DNA of 64,000 nt from Paenibacillus_F sp047238265 (GTDB lineage: Bacteria; Bacillota; Bacilli; Paenibacillales; NBRC-103111). The position numbers were made by a program, and so were the translations under genes. This document shows positions 1 to 7,540 of the stretch, piece after piece (within the stretch, counting starts at the first letter, position 1; every line of letters begins with the position of its first letter). The notes below the pieces were generated by a model, which was given only the letters and a program-made list of their open reading frames with translations, was not told the DNA's origin and did no database searches. The stretch is taken from contig NZ_JBDFMM010000001.1 of assembly GCF_047238265.1 (NCBI RefSeq), positions 5,766,001 through 5,830,000 of the forward strand, written 5' to 3'.

Positions 1-178
1 GTTGCGTCGGCTGAGCTTGTCTCGTTGGAGCTGGAGGGGCTTCTTTTTTATCGAAAAATCCTTCTTCCCGAATCAGTTCAACAAGCTGATACTCAGGAAA
101 AAGAAATTTGAGCGCTTTCAACATACTTCTTCGGTTGATTCTCATACTTCCCGTTACCCCCTGCGGCCTATTACTCAT
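1..178 (-). CDS. N-terminal part of an unidentified protein, cut by the window edge
   Basis: Reading leftwards from an ATG at 178 (or a second in-frame ATG at 145), the frame stays open to the window edge, about 59 codons. The visible product is basic at the start, contains a segment reading FLFPEYQLVELIREEGFF, and then becomes rich in Pro, Ala, Thr and Gln, which looks like the entry to a linker. A TATAAT-like -10 lies just upstream on the minus strand (near 195-200) and a weak purine stretch precedes each ATG. I do not recognise the family. It is probably real because the composition is protein-like and promoter and start line up, but the rest of the gene is outside the window. Confidence 0.45.
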   Translation of the reverse strand, partial: MSNRPQGVTGSMRINRRSMLKALKFLFPEYQLVELIREEGFFDKKEAPPAPTRQAQPTQ

Positions 179-268
179 ACTTTTTTCCTATATTATACTA
201 TGCCTCCGTTACTTTTGCTTTCAATCTATGGAATATGTATGTAATAAATCCAGTTTAATAGAACATCA

Positions 269-289
269 AAAGCCTGCCACTGGGCAGGC
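269..289 (-). terminator. Terminator-like hairpin downstream of the tetR gene
   Basis: GCCTGCC and GGGCAGGC form a stem with a 3-4 base loop. On the minus strand the stem is followed by TTTTGA, so it would end transcripts of the regulator gene that stops at 349. Confidence 0.55.
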
Positions 290-348
290 TTCCATGCACC
301 CAAGTTGGTGCCTTCTTGTAACCGTTGCTTTCATCCGGGGCAGCCTTT

Positions 349-1005
349 TTAATTGGCCGTCACCCTCTTCTCTATTCCATCAAGCAATAAATCGGTGCCG
401 GAGTAAAACAATTCATCCGATCCAATCAACTTAAACAAATCCGCATCATGCATACGACCCAGCAGCTCAAATTGAGACAGATCTACATGATTTCCCTCGC
501 TATTCTCCTCGTCTAACGTAACGGCTAACATACGCTGCTCATATTCATCCATCACGTAATTAATTACAAAGTTAAACAAGTGGGAGGTATAGGAAAATTT
601 TTGTTCGTTTGTCAGAGGAGTCGGTTCTATCATCTTCAAAAGAGACTCGAACATGTGTAGATAATCCGCCTCAGGCCTCGTCTTCATCAGAATTTGACCG
701 GAGCAAGGGAACTGCTGAAGCTTGCGACGAATAACGGTTGCGCTTAACTGTAACATTTCCCTCCAGTCTCCGTTCTTAGGAAGATCAATGATGATCTCTC
801 TGGAGACCAAATTGGCCAACGTCTGAAAAAGCGCTTGTTTGTTTTTGAAGTACCAATAAATTGTGGGAGCCTGGACATGCAACTCTTTGGCAAGATTTCT
901 CATTGTGAAATTCTCGATTCCTTGCTGTTCGAGAAGCTTCCATGAGGCGGCAATAATTTTTTCTTCACTTATATGAGGTCTGCGAGTGGGTGTATTCATC
1001 TGCAT
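349..1005 (-). CDS. TetR/AcrR family transcriptional regulator
   Basis: A one-component repressor of about 218 residues. The N-terminal TetR helix-turn-helix is clear: IIAASWKLLEQQGIENFTMR, then LAKELHVQAPTIYWYFKNKQ. The C-terminal ligand domain resembles the tetracycline-repressor type (TetR_C), with a long helical region and no enzyme motif. The ATG at 1005 is chosen because GGAG lies six bases upstream; a TTG at 1023 and an ATG at 999 are alternatives. The gene lies 90 bases downstream of a FAD monooxygenase gene on the same strand, so the two are probably co-transcribed, and the palindrome at 2345-2359 upstream of the pair is the likely binding site. The ligand is unknown; an aromatic or polyketide-like substrate of the neighbouring enzyme would fit. 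Confidence 0.85.
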   Translation of the reverse strand: MQMNTPTRRPHISEEKIIAASWKLLEQQGIENFTMRNLAKELHVQAPTIYWYFKNKQALFQTLANLVSREIIIDLPKNGDWREMLQLSATVIRRKLQQFPCSGQILMKTRPEADYLHMFESLLKMIEPTPLTNEQKFSYTSHLFNFVINYVMDEYEQRMLAVTLDEENSEGNHVDLSQFELLGRMHDADLFKLIGSDELFYSGTDLLLDGIEKRVTAN

Positions 1006-1094
1006 CTGCAACTCCAATTCCAAATTACTTATATGATCTATTATATCCTAATTGGTTTGGAGCTTGGTTATCCCCATCTGATCCATCTTACATT

Positions 1095-2330
1095 CTAATC
1101 CTCAAGAACCATGTCCTCTTCAGGTAACGGCTTCTGGTTGAACATGCCTGCCCCTCCTTGTGCGGAGAGCCGGACATCCCTCATCCCCCGTTCAATCGCA
1201 TTCACTTCATAATCCCGCAGGGCTGCCAGTAGCTCTTTCTCCCCATTCTTAACGTTAATTAGTTCTTTAGTTAGCTCACATGCATCATAGAGTGCCGCAT
1301 TTCCCCCAACCCCCACCGGCGTCATTGGATGAAGAGCATCCCCTAAAAGCACCAAAGAGGTGGTTTCTTTCCAAGGCTTGTAAGGCAGAACATTACGGAG
1401 ATGATAGGCCGCAGTCTTCTCCGGGTCGGCTAATTCCAGCATGCGCTGAATTTGCGGGTGCCAATGCTTGGTTCTTTCATGAGCAAAAGACAGAAGAGCA
1501 GGACCATCCATTTCAAAAAGCTGCTCGTCAGGGATACCGAACCATTCAGCCGAGCCTGCAAATACCGTATACAGATAATCCTGTTGGGGTGTAATTTTTA
1601 CATGAAGGGACAAAGATTCAGGTAATTTTTCAAGATGCGGATTAAAAATCATGTCCTCGAGGAGGAGAGTTACAGGCGCATCTCCTTTTGGCTTTTTCAC
1701 GCCTCTCATGCCCAATCCGGTAATCAAGTTCAATTCCTTCCGAATTTCATCATCCAAGGGCACCTTGGTATAGATTACTCTTGCTCCTGTATCAAAGATT
1801 TTTACACCCGGCTTGTACTGACGGCGAACCTTGGAAGCTCCCCCGTCGGCGCCTACCAGGACATCCGCGTCAACATGTTGTCCGTTATCAAACCATGCTC
1901 TTAAACGCCCATCTTTCAGCGTTTCGTAATGGGTAAAGCGATATCCGAAGCTGATTTTGCCCCCTAGTTCGCCGAGCAGCACCTCTCTAAACGTAAACCG
2001 GTTCACCGAAGGTTCGATTTCAACCGGCGTACCCTCAGCCGCCTGTTTCGCTTTTACCGTTTCCAGGGTGAATGCATCCAAAAAATCGGGACGTGTCGGA
2101 CTTAAAACAGATGTTGCAGTATAAAGGTCGTAAAGACGGTCAGGAAGACAAAAACGCAGCGCCTTTGTTCCGTTTTTATTTAATTTGATCCGATAACCGG
2201 TTTGGACAAAATGGTCTGCTTGCTCACGTTCATAAACATGAAAGTCAATTTGATTCCTCTTCAAACCCTGCGCTAACGCAAGACCGCCAAGTCCGCCGCC
2301 GATGATTGCCACTGATAATTTGTTGTTCAA
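1095..2330 (-). CDS. FAD-dependent class A monooxygenase
   Basis: A 411-residue flavoprotein of the p-hydroxybenzoate hydroxylase fold, the group that includes the tetracycline-inactivating TetX enzymes. Visible motifs are the Rossmann GGGLGGLALAQGL near residues 11-23, the DG motif VLVGADGGASKVRR near 160, and the GD/FAD-ribityl motif LLGDALHPMTPVGVGGNAAL near 330. Such enzymes use NAD(P)H and O2 to hydroxylate a substrate in the cytoplasm. The start is a TTG at 2330 behind AGGGGGG. It heads a two-gene unit with the TetR gene downstream and has a perfect 15-base palindrome between promoter and start. Function beyond hydroxylation is inference; a detoxification role fits the TetR partner, but no tetracycline activity can be claimed from sequence. 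Confidence 0.85.
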   Translation of the reverse strand: MNNKLSVAIIGGGLGGLALAQGLKRNQIDFHVYEREQADHFVQTGYRIKLNKNGTKALRFCLPDRLYDLYTATSVLSPTRPDFLDAFTLETVKAKQAAEGTPVEIEPSVNRFTFREVLLGELGGKISFGYRFTHYETLKDGRLRAWFDNGQHVDADVLVGADGGASKVRRQYKPGVKIFDTGARVIYTKVPLDDEIRKELNLITGLGMRGVKKPKGDAPVTLLLEDMIFNPHLEKLPESLSLHVKITPQQDYLYTVFAGSAEWFGIPDEQLFEMDGPALLSFAHERTKHWHPQIQRMLELADPEKTAAYHLRNVLPYKPWKETTSLVLLGDALHPMTPVGVGGNAALYDACELTKELINVKNGEKELLAALRDYEVNAIERGMRDVRLSAQGGAGMFNQKPLPEEDMVLED

Positions 2331-2344
2331 TGATTCAACCCCCC

Positions 2345-2359
2345 TCTAACTTAGTTAGA
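2345..2359. promoter_or_regulatory. Likely TetR operator upstream of the monooxygenase gene
   Basis: TCTAACTTAGTTAGA is a perfect inverted repeat (7-1-7). It lies 15 bases upstream of the TTG start at 2330, and on the minus strand it follows a TATAAC-type -10, so it would overlap the transcription start. A half-site, ACTAACT, lies about 20 bases further upstream. That geometry is typical of TetR-type repression. Confidence 0.65.
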
Positions 2360-2450
2360 TTTATCTTACAACGTTATACTAACTTGAAGAATCGCTGCTG
2401 TCAATGCGTTCCATATCAGGAAAAGAAAAAACTTTCGACATAGCACAAAT

Positions 2451-2482
2451 AAGTCCCTCTCGAATATTTTTCGACAGGGACT
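2451..2482 (-). terminator. Hairpin terminator after the DUF4386 gene
   Basis: AAGTCCCT and AGGGACTT, extended by TCGA/TCGA, form a long stem with an AT-rich loop. It lies 78 bases beyond the stop of the membrane-protein gene at 2560. The T tract on the minus strand is short (CTTATTTG). Confidence 0.55.
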
Positions 2483-2559
2483 TCACATGTATTCTTAGAC
2501 CACCCGTAGTTTAAACCCGACTCGTTCCCGGATTAACTATAGAGTGAAGCTTTCACAAA

Positions 2560-3219
2560 TCAGTTTTTCTCCGTACGCAAATTAAACCCCTTAACGATAA
2601 GCCAGACCGGTAAAGCGATTTCGAATATCGCTCCAGGAATATAGAGAACGTTTCCTAAATCCAGGCCGATGATTGACAGAGAGCTGCTTGCCAACAGTCC
2701 CGTATATCCAATCAGGCCAATGATGGACAATAGTCGTGGAACCAGTCTCGATCGAATGAGGATATAACAAAACAACAAGCTGCCTAAACTCAGCGCAATC
2801 ATGGCCATGTCAAATAACAGGAAATGAACGTCCACCGCTAAATTCCCCATCGTTTGCAAATAGGAATCGTCCGAGGTTCCGCCCGATATGGATTTATTGC
2901 TCAACGCAAGGAGAACAAGCGGTCCTAATAAGCTCAAAATAAGCAAGGCAGACTCCATAACCCGGGAAGCGAAGTACCCCATCGTAAACGTTTCATGATG
3001 TTTCCTTAATATCGGGTGCAGCAGCACGGCAATCCCCACAACTGCGATGGCATTGATCAACTCCAAGAGCAATCCCGTAAACACGCTTGTTCGTTGGGAA
3101 TACAACCTGCCGAGTAAATCGGTCTGATGCAAAATCGGATTCAATATCCCGCTTCCAATCAGGAATACAACCGTCGACAACAAAAATAACACCCCTGCCG
3201 CTCTTTCAGCTTTTCTCAT
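2560..3219 (-). CDS. DUF4386-type integral membrane protein
   Basis: A 219-residue protein made almost entirely of hydrophobic helices. About six membrane segments can be drawn, beginning with VLFLLSTVVFLIGSGILNPI near residue 10 and ending with a segment before the basic tail. Between the third and fourth lies a polar loop with a GGTSDDSY motif. Length and layout match the DUF4386 family, whose biochemical role is unknown. AGGGAGGGG lies eight bases before the ATG. It is downstream of the LuxR-type regulator gene on the same strand with 66 bases between, so the regulator may share its transcript. No catalytic residues are evident. Confidence 0.75.
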   Translation of the reverse strand: MRKAERAAGVLFLLSTVVFLIGSGILNPILHQTDLLGRLYSQRTSVFTGLLLELINAIAVVGIAVLLHPILRKHHETFTMGYFASRVMESALLILSLLGPLVLLALSNKSISGGTSDDSYLQTMGNLAVDVHFLLFDMAMIALSLGSLLFCYILIRSRLVPRLLSIIGLIGYTGLLASSSLSIIGLDLGNVLYIPGAIFEIALPVWLIVKGFNLRTEKN

Positions 3220-3285
3220 GCCTTATCCCCTCCCTGCGCTATTTATTTGCAGTATAGCTCGAAGGGGAATCGGCCTGTAGACACT

Positions 3286-5442
3286 TTAGTGTGGTTTAGG
3301 GGTGTTCGTGAACAAATTTAACTCGCGGGCGCGGGCGATGGCCTCCGTGCGCCGCTGCACGTGAAGCTTTTCGAAAATCCTTCGGTTGTGACCTTTCACC
3401 GTATCCAAGGCCAGGAAAAGCTTCCCGGCGATTTCCCGATTGGAGAGTCCCTGGGCTATGAGCCCCAGCACTTCGGTTTCGCGCGGGCTGAGCGGCTCAA
3501 CCCGGCTGTCCCTCATTCCGTCCCCGAGGACGCGGTTCAGGCGCTCCAGACCAGTTTCGGCCTCTTTAATTACAGGGTGCGGCAGATCACCGGCTAGTTT
3601 CAGGGCCGAACGGTAACGCTCTGCCGCCAGATCGGACCGCCCTTCCGCTTCCCTGATTTGAGCGATTCCAATCATGGCCGCTACAGCCATCAGTCGATGA
3701 TCGATCTTTAGGCAGTTCGATATGACTTCGTTATAGGCTTCATATGCCCCCGCATAATCTCCCCGCAGCTGGCAAGCGACGCCCAGCATCCAAGCGGATG
3801 CCGTCCGGGCAGGCAGGTTATCCGGATGCAGATAGGCAAGCGCGCGGCGTGATTGGGCGATAACCTCGTCTATTCCGTTTGTTTCTCTTACCTCCGCATT
3901 CCGTGCAGACCCGATCAATCCGACAAGCTCTTCGGTTTTGTCTTCGGGCCCCGTATCTTGCAAAGCCGTTTCGGCTGACTGAAGATTCAGTTCGGCAAGT
4001 TCGTGATGATCGGTCAAGCTTAAAGAGGCCAGTGTAGCGCGGGTGGCCGCGATCCATCCGGTCAGATCCCTGGTACCGGCGGCTTGTTCCATGCTCTCCA
4101 TGGCCGCTTCTGCCGCCCGGAGCTTGTGTTCAACCCCTGTCAGCTTACCGGTCATCAATAAAGCAGAACCATAAAACACCCATAATTCCGGTCTGGCATC
4201 CAGCTCCTTGGCAGGCAGCGGCTCCAGCCAGTTCAGCGCCATTCTGGCAGCTCCTCGAAGATGCAGCGGCATCCCGCCCCCTTGAAGCAGACGTGAACTT
4301 CGTTCTATATCCCCCGCTTCTATGGCATGACGGAACGCATCAAGCTCGAATCCGCTGCCTTCGTACCAGATGCTCGCCCGTTTGTGCAATTCTGCGATAT
4401 GGTCCGCACCATAGTTATCCACCGACCTTTTACGAAGAATATCCGCGAACAAATGATGATAACGATACCAACGCCGTTCTTTATCCAGAGGAATGACAAA
4501 CAAATTTTTACGTTCAAGATCGATTAACATTTCCTTACCGGCAGCCTTAGGATCAACCTTAGGATCAAGTAACAGGGCATCGCATAACGGTCCGCAAAGC
4601 CGGTCGAGTTGAGAGGTTTGCAATAAAAAAGCCTGTATGCTTTCGGGCTGCCGCTGCAGAACTTCTTCTGCCAGATAATCCAGCACGAAATGGTGATTGC
4701 CTGTGAAAGACCGGAGGAGTTGACCGGCGTCATGATCTGCCTGTATGGAGATCGCGGCCAAGCGCAGCCCCGCAGCCCACCCTTCGGTGAGTGATTGAAA
4801 CCCGGCTATGTAATCTGTGGAGAGATTGAAGTCCATTACATGGTTAAAAAAAGCTTCCGCTTCCGAAAAAGTAAACCTAATGTCGGCAGCGCGCAGCTCG
4901 GTTATTTGGTCCAGAACCCGCAACCGCGGCAGAGAAACTGCAGGGTCTTCGCGAGTCGTTATCACTAGGTGCATCTGTTTGGGCAGGTGGTTCAGCAGGA
5001 ACGATAGCGCTTCGTCGACCTCTTTCGAACTCGCCGTATGATAGTCGTCAAGGACAAGGATAAAAGGAGACGGCATAGCCGTGAGTTCATCAAGAAGAGC
5101 CGTCAAAACCAGCTCGGCCGATGTCAATTGAGGTGATTGAAGTACGGATAGCACACCTTCCCCTATATTCTCCGATAGGGTCTGAAGAGCGGAGATCATA
5201 TAAGTCAAAAAACGCGTAAGTTCATTGTCCCCTTGTTCAAGGGAAAGCCATGCGGCCGGCCGGTCGCAGTCAGCTATCCATTCGCAGACTAAAGTCGTTT
5301 TGCCGTAGCCCGCGGGGGCAGAGATAAGGGTCAGTTTCCGGTGCAAGCCCCTATTTAGCCGTTCGGTTAATCTTCGGCGCAGAACCGCTTCCGACCGAGG
5401 CTCGGGGACATATAACTTGGAGGCGATTATAGGAGTTAACAT
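3286..5442 (-). CDS. MalT-like LuxR family regulator (LAL type) with AAA/NACHT ATPase
   Basis: A large signal-integrating transcription factor of 718 residues. The N-terminal ATPase carries Walker A APAGYGKTTL near residue 42 and Walker B FILVLDDYHTA near 127. A central TPR-like helical region follows. The C-terminal LuxR helix-turn-helix reads LSPRETEVLGLIAQGLSNRE near residue 650. Family members are commonly 850-900 residues; this one is about 150 shorter, and the shortfall appears to lie in the TPR region, just before the DNA-binding domain. ATP binding plus ligand normally drives oligomerisation and activation. The ATG has only a distant GGGAG (about 17 bases), so translation initiation is weakly marked. 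The target could be the DUF4386 gene downstream or the divergent genes; the sequence does not decide. Confidence 0.85.
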   Translation of the reverse strand: MLTPIIASKLYVPEPRSEAVLRRRLTERLNRGLHRKLTLISAPAGYGKTTLVCEWIADCDRPAAWLSLEQGDNELTRFLTYMISALQTLSENIGEGVLSVLQSPQLTSAELVLTALLDELTAMPSPFILVLDDYHTASSKEVDEALSFLLNHLPKQMHLVITTREDPAVSLPRLRVLDQITELRAADIRFTFSEAEAFFNHVMDFNLSTDYIAGFQSLTEGWAAGLRLAAISIQADHDAGQLLRSFTGNHHFVLDYLAEEVLQRQPESIQAFLLQTSQLDRLCGPLCDALLLDPKVDPKAAGKEMLIDLERKNLFVIPLDKERRWYRYHHLFADILRKRSVDNYGADHIAELHKRASIWYEGSGFELDAFRHAIEAGDIERSSRLLQGGGMPLHLRGAARMALNWLEPLPAKELDARPELWVFYGSALLMTGKLTGVEHKLRAAEAAMESMEQAAGTRDLTGWIAATRATLASLSLTDHHELAELNLQSAETALQDTGPEDKTEELVGLIGSARNAEVRETNGIDEVIAQSRRALAYLHPDNLPARTASAWMLGVACQLRGDYAGAYEAYNEVISNCLKIDHRLMAVAAMIGIAQIREAEGRSDLAAERYRSALKLAGDLPHPVIKEAETGLERLNRVLGDGMRDSRVEPLSPRETEVLGLIAQGLSNREIAGKLFLALDTVKGHNRRIFEKLHVQRRTEAIARARELNLFTNTPKPH

Positions 5443-5503
5443 AGATCTATTATATCAACTCCCGGCAACGTATGCCTTTTCCTAAGCAAATTTTAGCGCT
5501 CGT

Positions 5504-5560
5504 TTGACAAGCAGAAAAAACAGGATTATTATGACTATAGTCAATAAATGACCACGGTCA
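5504..5560 (+). promoter_or_regulatory. Sigma-A promoter with two tandem TetR operators
   Basis: TTGACA at 5504-5509 and TATTAT at 5527-5532 are separated by 17 bases. Two palindromes follow at once, TGACTATAGTCA (5532-5543) and TGACCACGGTCA (5549-5560), 17 bases apart centre to centre. They fit the shared form TGACYAYRGTCA. The first overlaps the -10 and the second covers the transcript start, so the regulator encoded at 5583 very probably represses its own operon here. Confidence 0.8.
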
Positions 5561-5582
5561 TATTAATAAGGGAGCTAAGAGG

Positions 5583-6173
5583 ATGCTGAGGGAAACGCGT
5601 AAAAAGGAACTAAAAGAACAAATTTTTTTACAAGCCCTCCAACTTTTCCGGGAGAAAGGGTTTGAGCAAGTCACGGTGCAGGAAATTACAGCTACATGCG
5701 GCATTGGCAAAGGGACTTTTTTTAATTATTTCGCTAAGAAGGAAGACATCTTGCTTTATCTTGGAGAATCCCAGATCGATTTGCTGAAGCAGAGTGTAGA
5801 GAAGCATCGGAATATCGATTCTCCCAAAAACCAAATCTTGCACGTGTTAGAAGATCTGCTTCATCACTTTTCGTCACATAGCGAACTCATGAAACTGGCT
5901 ACATTGGAAATCATCAAGTCGGCTTCCCTTGCCGGAAAGGAGTCACAAAGCGTTCACCAATTGCATCAGCAGCTCTCGTCCATGATCGACAATGCAAAAC
6001 AAAAAGGCAAATTGCGCAGCCGCTGGGAAACGGATGCCATCACCACGACGATTGTCGGCGTTTATTTCCATACCATTCTGTCATGGACACTGATGGGCGT
6101 TGAACCCGTAACCATAACCGGCTCCTTTAGAAAACAATTCGATATCGTATGGGAAGGTATTAACGATAACTAG
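5583..6173 (+). CDS. TetR/AcrR family transcriptional regulator
   Basis: A 196-residue TetR repressor. The helix-turn-helix spans about residues 10-55: IFLQALQLFREKGFEQVTVQ, then CGIGKGTFFNYFAKKEDILL. The variable ligand domain follows. The ATG at 5583 lies downstream of GGGAG/AGAGG. Its stop overlaps the AGGAGG of the next gene, a FAD monooxygenase, so both are made from one message. Two matching palindromes in the promoter indicate autoregulation. This unit mirrors the minus-strand pair at 349-2330 (TetR plus FAD monooxygenase), but the proteins are not close relatives, so it is probably an independent acquisition of the same kind of module. Confidence 0.88.
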   Translation: MLRETRKKELKEQIFLQALQLFREKGFEQVTVQEITATCGIGKGTFFNYFAKKEDILLYLGESQIDLLKQSVEKHRNIDSPKNQILHVLEDLLHHFSSHSELMKLATLEIIKSASLAGKESQSVHQLHQQLSSMIDNAKQKGKLRSRWETDAITTTIVGVYFHTILSWTLMGVEPVTITGSFRKQFDIVWEGINDN

Positions 6174-6189
6174 GAGGTTGAGCAAGCCT

Positions 6190-7326
6190 ATGTCACAGAC
6201 CATCTTGATCATAGGTGGCGGGATCGCAGGTCTATGTTCCGCAATCACCTTGCAGCAGATGGGAATGAAGGTAAAGGTATACGAAAGAAGTGCCGGACCG
6301 GCTGCTGCCGGCGCGGGTATCATTATCGCCCCGAATGCTTTGCAGGCGCTGGAGCCTTACTGCATTTCCGACGAGATCATTCGTCAAGGCATTCCGAGCA
6401 GCGGCTTCCATCTGTTATCGGATCGGGGCCGGCCTATTACTCAACTTACAGTTCCTGCTGACTATGGCCGCTTATATTCCATCCATCGCAAGGACCTGCA
6501 TCATATTCTTTTGTCTGCGCTTCCTCCCGGCACTTTACAGTGGGGGAAATCATTCGCGCAGCTTGAGCAAAAGGATACTCACGTTCGGGTTACATTCCAT
6601 GACGGCAGTCATGCGGCGGGTGACCTGGTAGTCGCCGCGGACGGCATCCACTCTAACGTCCGCAAACAGCTATTTCCAAAAGATTCGTATCGCTATGCCG
6701 GCTACACCTGCTGGCGCGGTGTTGTTTCCGCTGACGGCCTTCCGGGCCTTTCCAACCGGTTTATCGAGACTTGGGGAACGAAAGGCCGTTTCGGTCTCGT
6801 CCCGCTGCCGAAAAACAACGTATATTGGTATGCGCTTATCAACGCCCGCCAAAGCGATCCCCTTATTGCGGATTATTCTACGATGGACCTGCATCGCCTG
6901 TTCCAGAACTATCATGATCCCATACCAAGTCTGTTGTTGAAAACGTCATCCGCGGACATGATTCATCGTGATATCGTGGATATAGCACCTATGGATCGCT
7001 TCTACTCAGATCGAGTTGTTTTTATCGGCGATGCCGCTCATGCCATTACCCCTAATATGGGACAGGGAGCCTGCCAAGCGATTGAGGATGCGCGTATTTT
7101 GGCCGAATGCCTCCGCATACAGAGCCATTATCAGGGAGCATTCGCAGATTACGACGCCAGACGCAGAAAGAGAATCGAACAAATATCCAATCAATCCCGG
7201 AAAGTCGGAAAAATGGCGCAATCGGAAAGCTTCCTGTTCACTACTGTCAGAAATCGATTAATGAAGTATGCCCCCAAAAGGATTGTTCGCAGCCAGGCAC
7301 AGCGCTTGTACCAGTTTCGGTTCTAG
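6190..7326 (+). CDS. FAD-dependent class A monooxygenase
   Basis: A flavoprotein hydroxylase of about 378 residues, cytoplasmic, using NAD(P)H and O2. Motifs seen are IIGGGIAGLCSAITL near residue 6, the DG motif VVAADGIHSNVRK near 150, and VVFIGDAAHAITPNMGQGAC near 275, the signature of the 3-hydroxybenzoate/salicylate hydroxylase-like group. ATG 6190 is preferred: AGGAGG at 6172-6177 is 12 bases upstream, whereas the in-frame TTG at 6178 touches the Shine-Dalgarno. Its last 22 codons and about 30 bases beyond the stop recur, diverged and frameshifted, at 27757-27890, showing that a second copy once existed in this chromosome. The substrate cannot be told. Confidence 0.87.
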   Translation: MSQTILIIGGGIAGLCSAITLQQMGMKVKVYERSAGPAAAGAGIIIAPNALQALEPYCISDEIIRQGIPSSGFHLLSDRGRPITQLTVPADYGRLYSIHRKDLHHILLSALPPGTLQWGKSFAQLEQKDTHVRVTFHDGSHAAGDLVVAADGIHSNVRKQLFPKDSYRYAGYTCWRGVVSADGLPGLSNRFIETWGTKGRFGLVPLPKNNVYWYALINARQSDPLIADYSTMDLHRLFQNYHDPIPSLLLKTSSADMIHRDIVDIAPMDRFYSDRVVFIGDAAHAITPNMGQGACQAIEDARILAECLRIQSHYQGAFADYDARRRKRIEQISNQSRKVGKMAQSESFLFTTVRNRLMKYAPKRIVRSQAQRLYQFRF

Positions 7327-7498
7327 GACCGAAATCTTCGACGATGCGTAGACGCGGAGTTGAAGGGCAAAAATCAACAACATAACCTCCGTTCAGCGCT
7401 GCTTCGGATGGGCTTTGAGCAGTGGGTGGTACATTCTCCTTTTTCAGAGTAAGAACCTCTCTGCTTCAAATGGGTTACGTCCTATGAAGTTATTAAAA

Positions 7499-7529
7499 AT
7501 GACCGGATGAGCATCAGCTCTCCAGTCAT
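7499..7529 (-). terminator. Rho-independent terminator of the serine hydrolase gene
   Basis: ATGACTGGAGAGC and GCTCATCCGGTCAT form a long stem with a 4-base loop, followed on the minus strand by TTTTTAAT. It lies 12 bases beyond the stop of the gene ending at 7541. Confidence 0.8.
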
Positions 7530-7540
7530 TTTTCTTCTTC

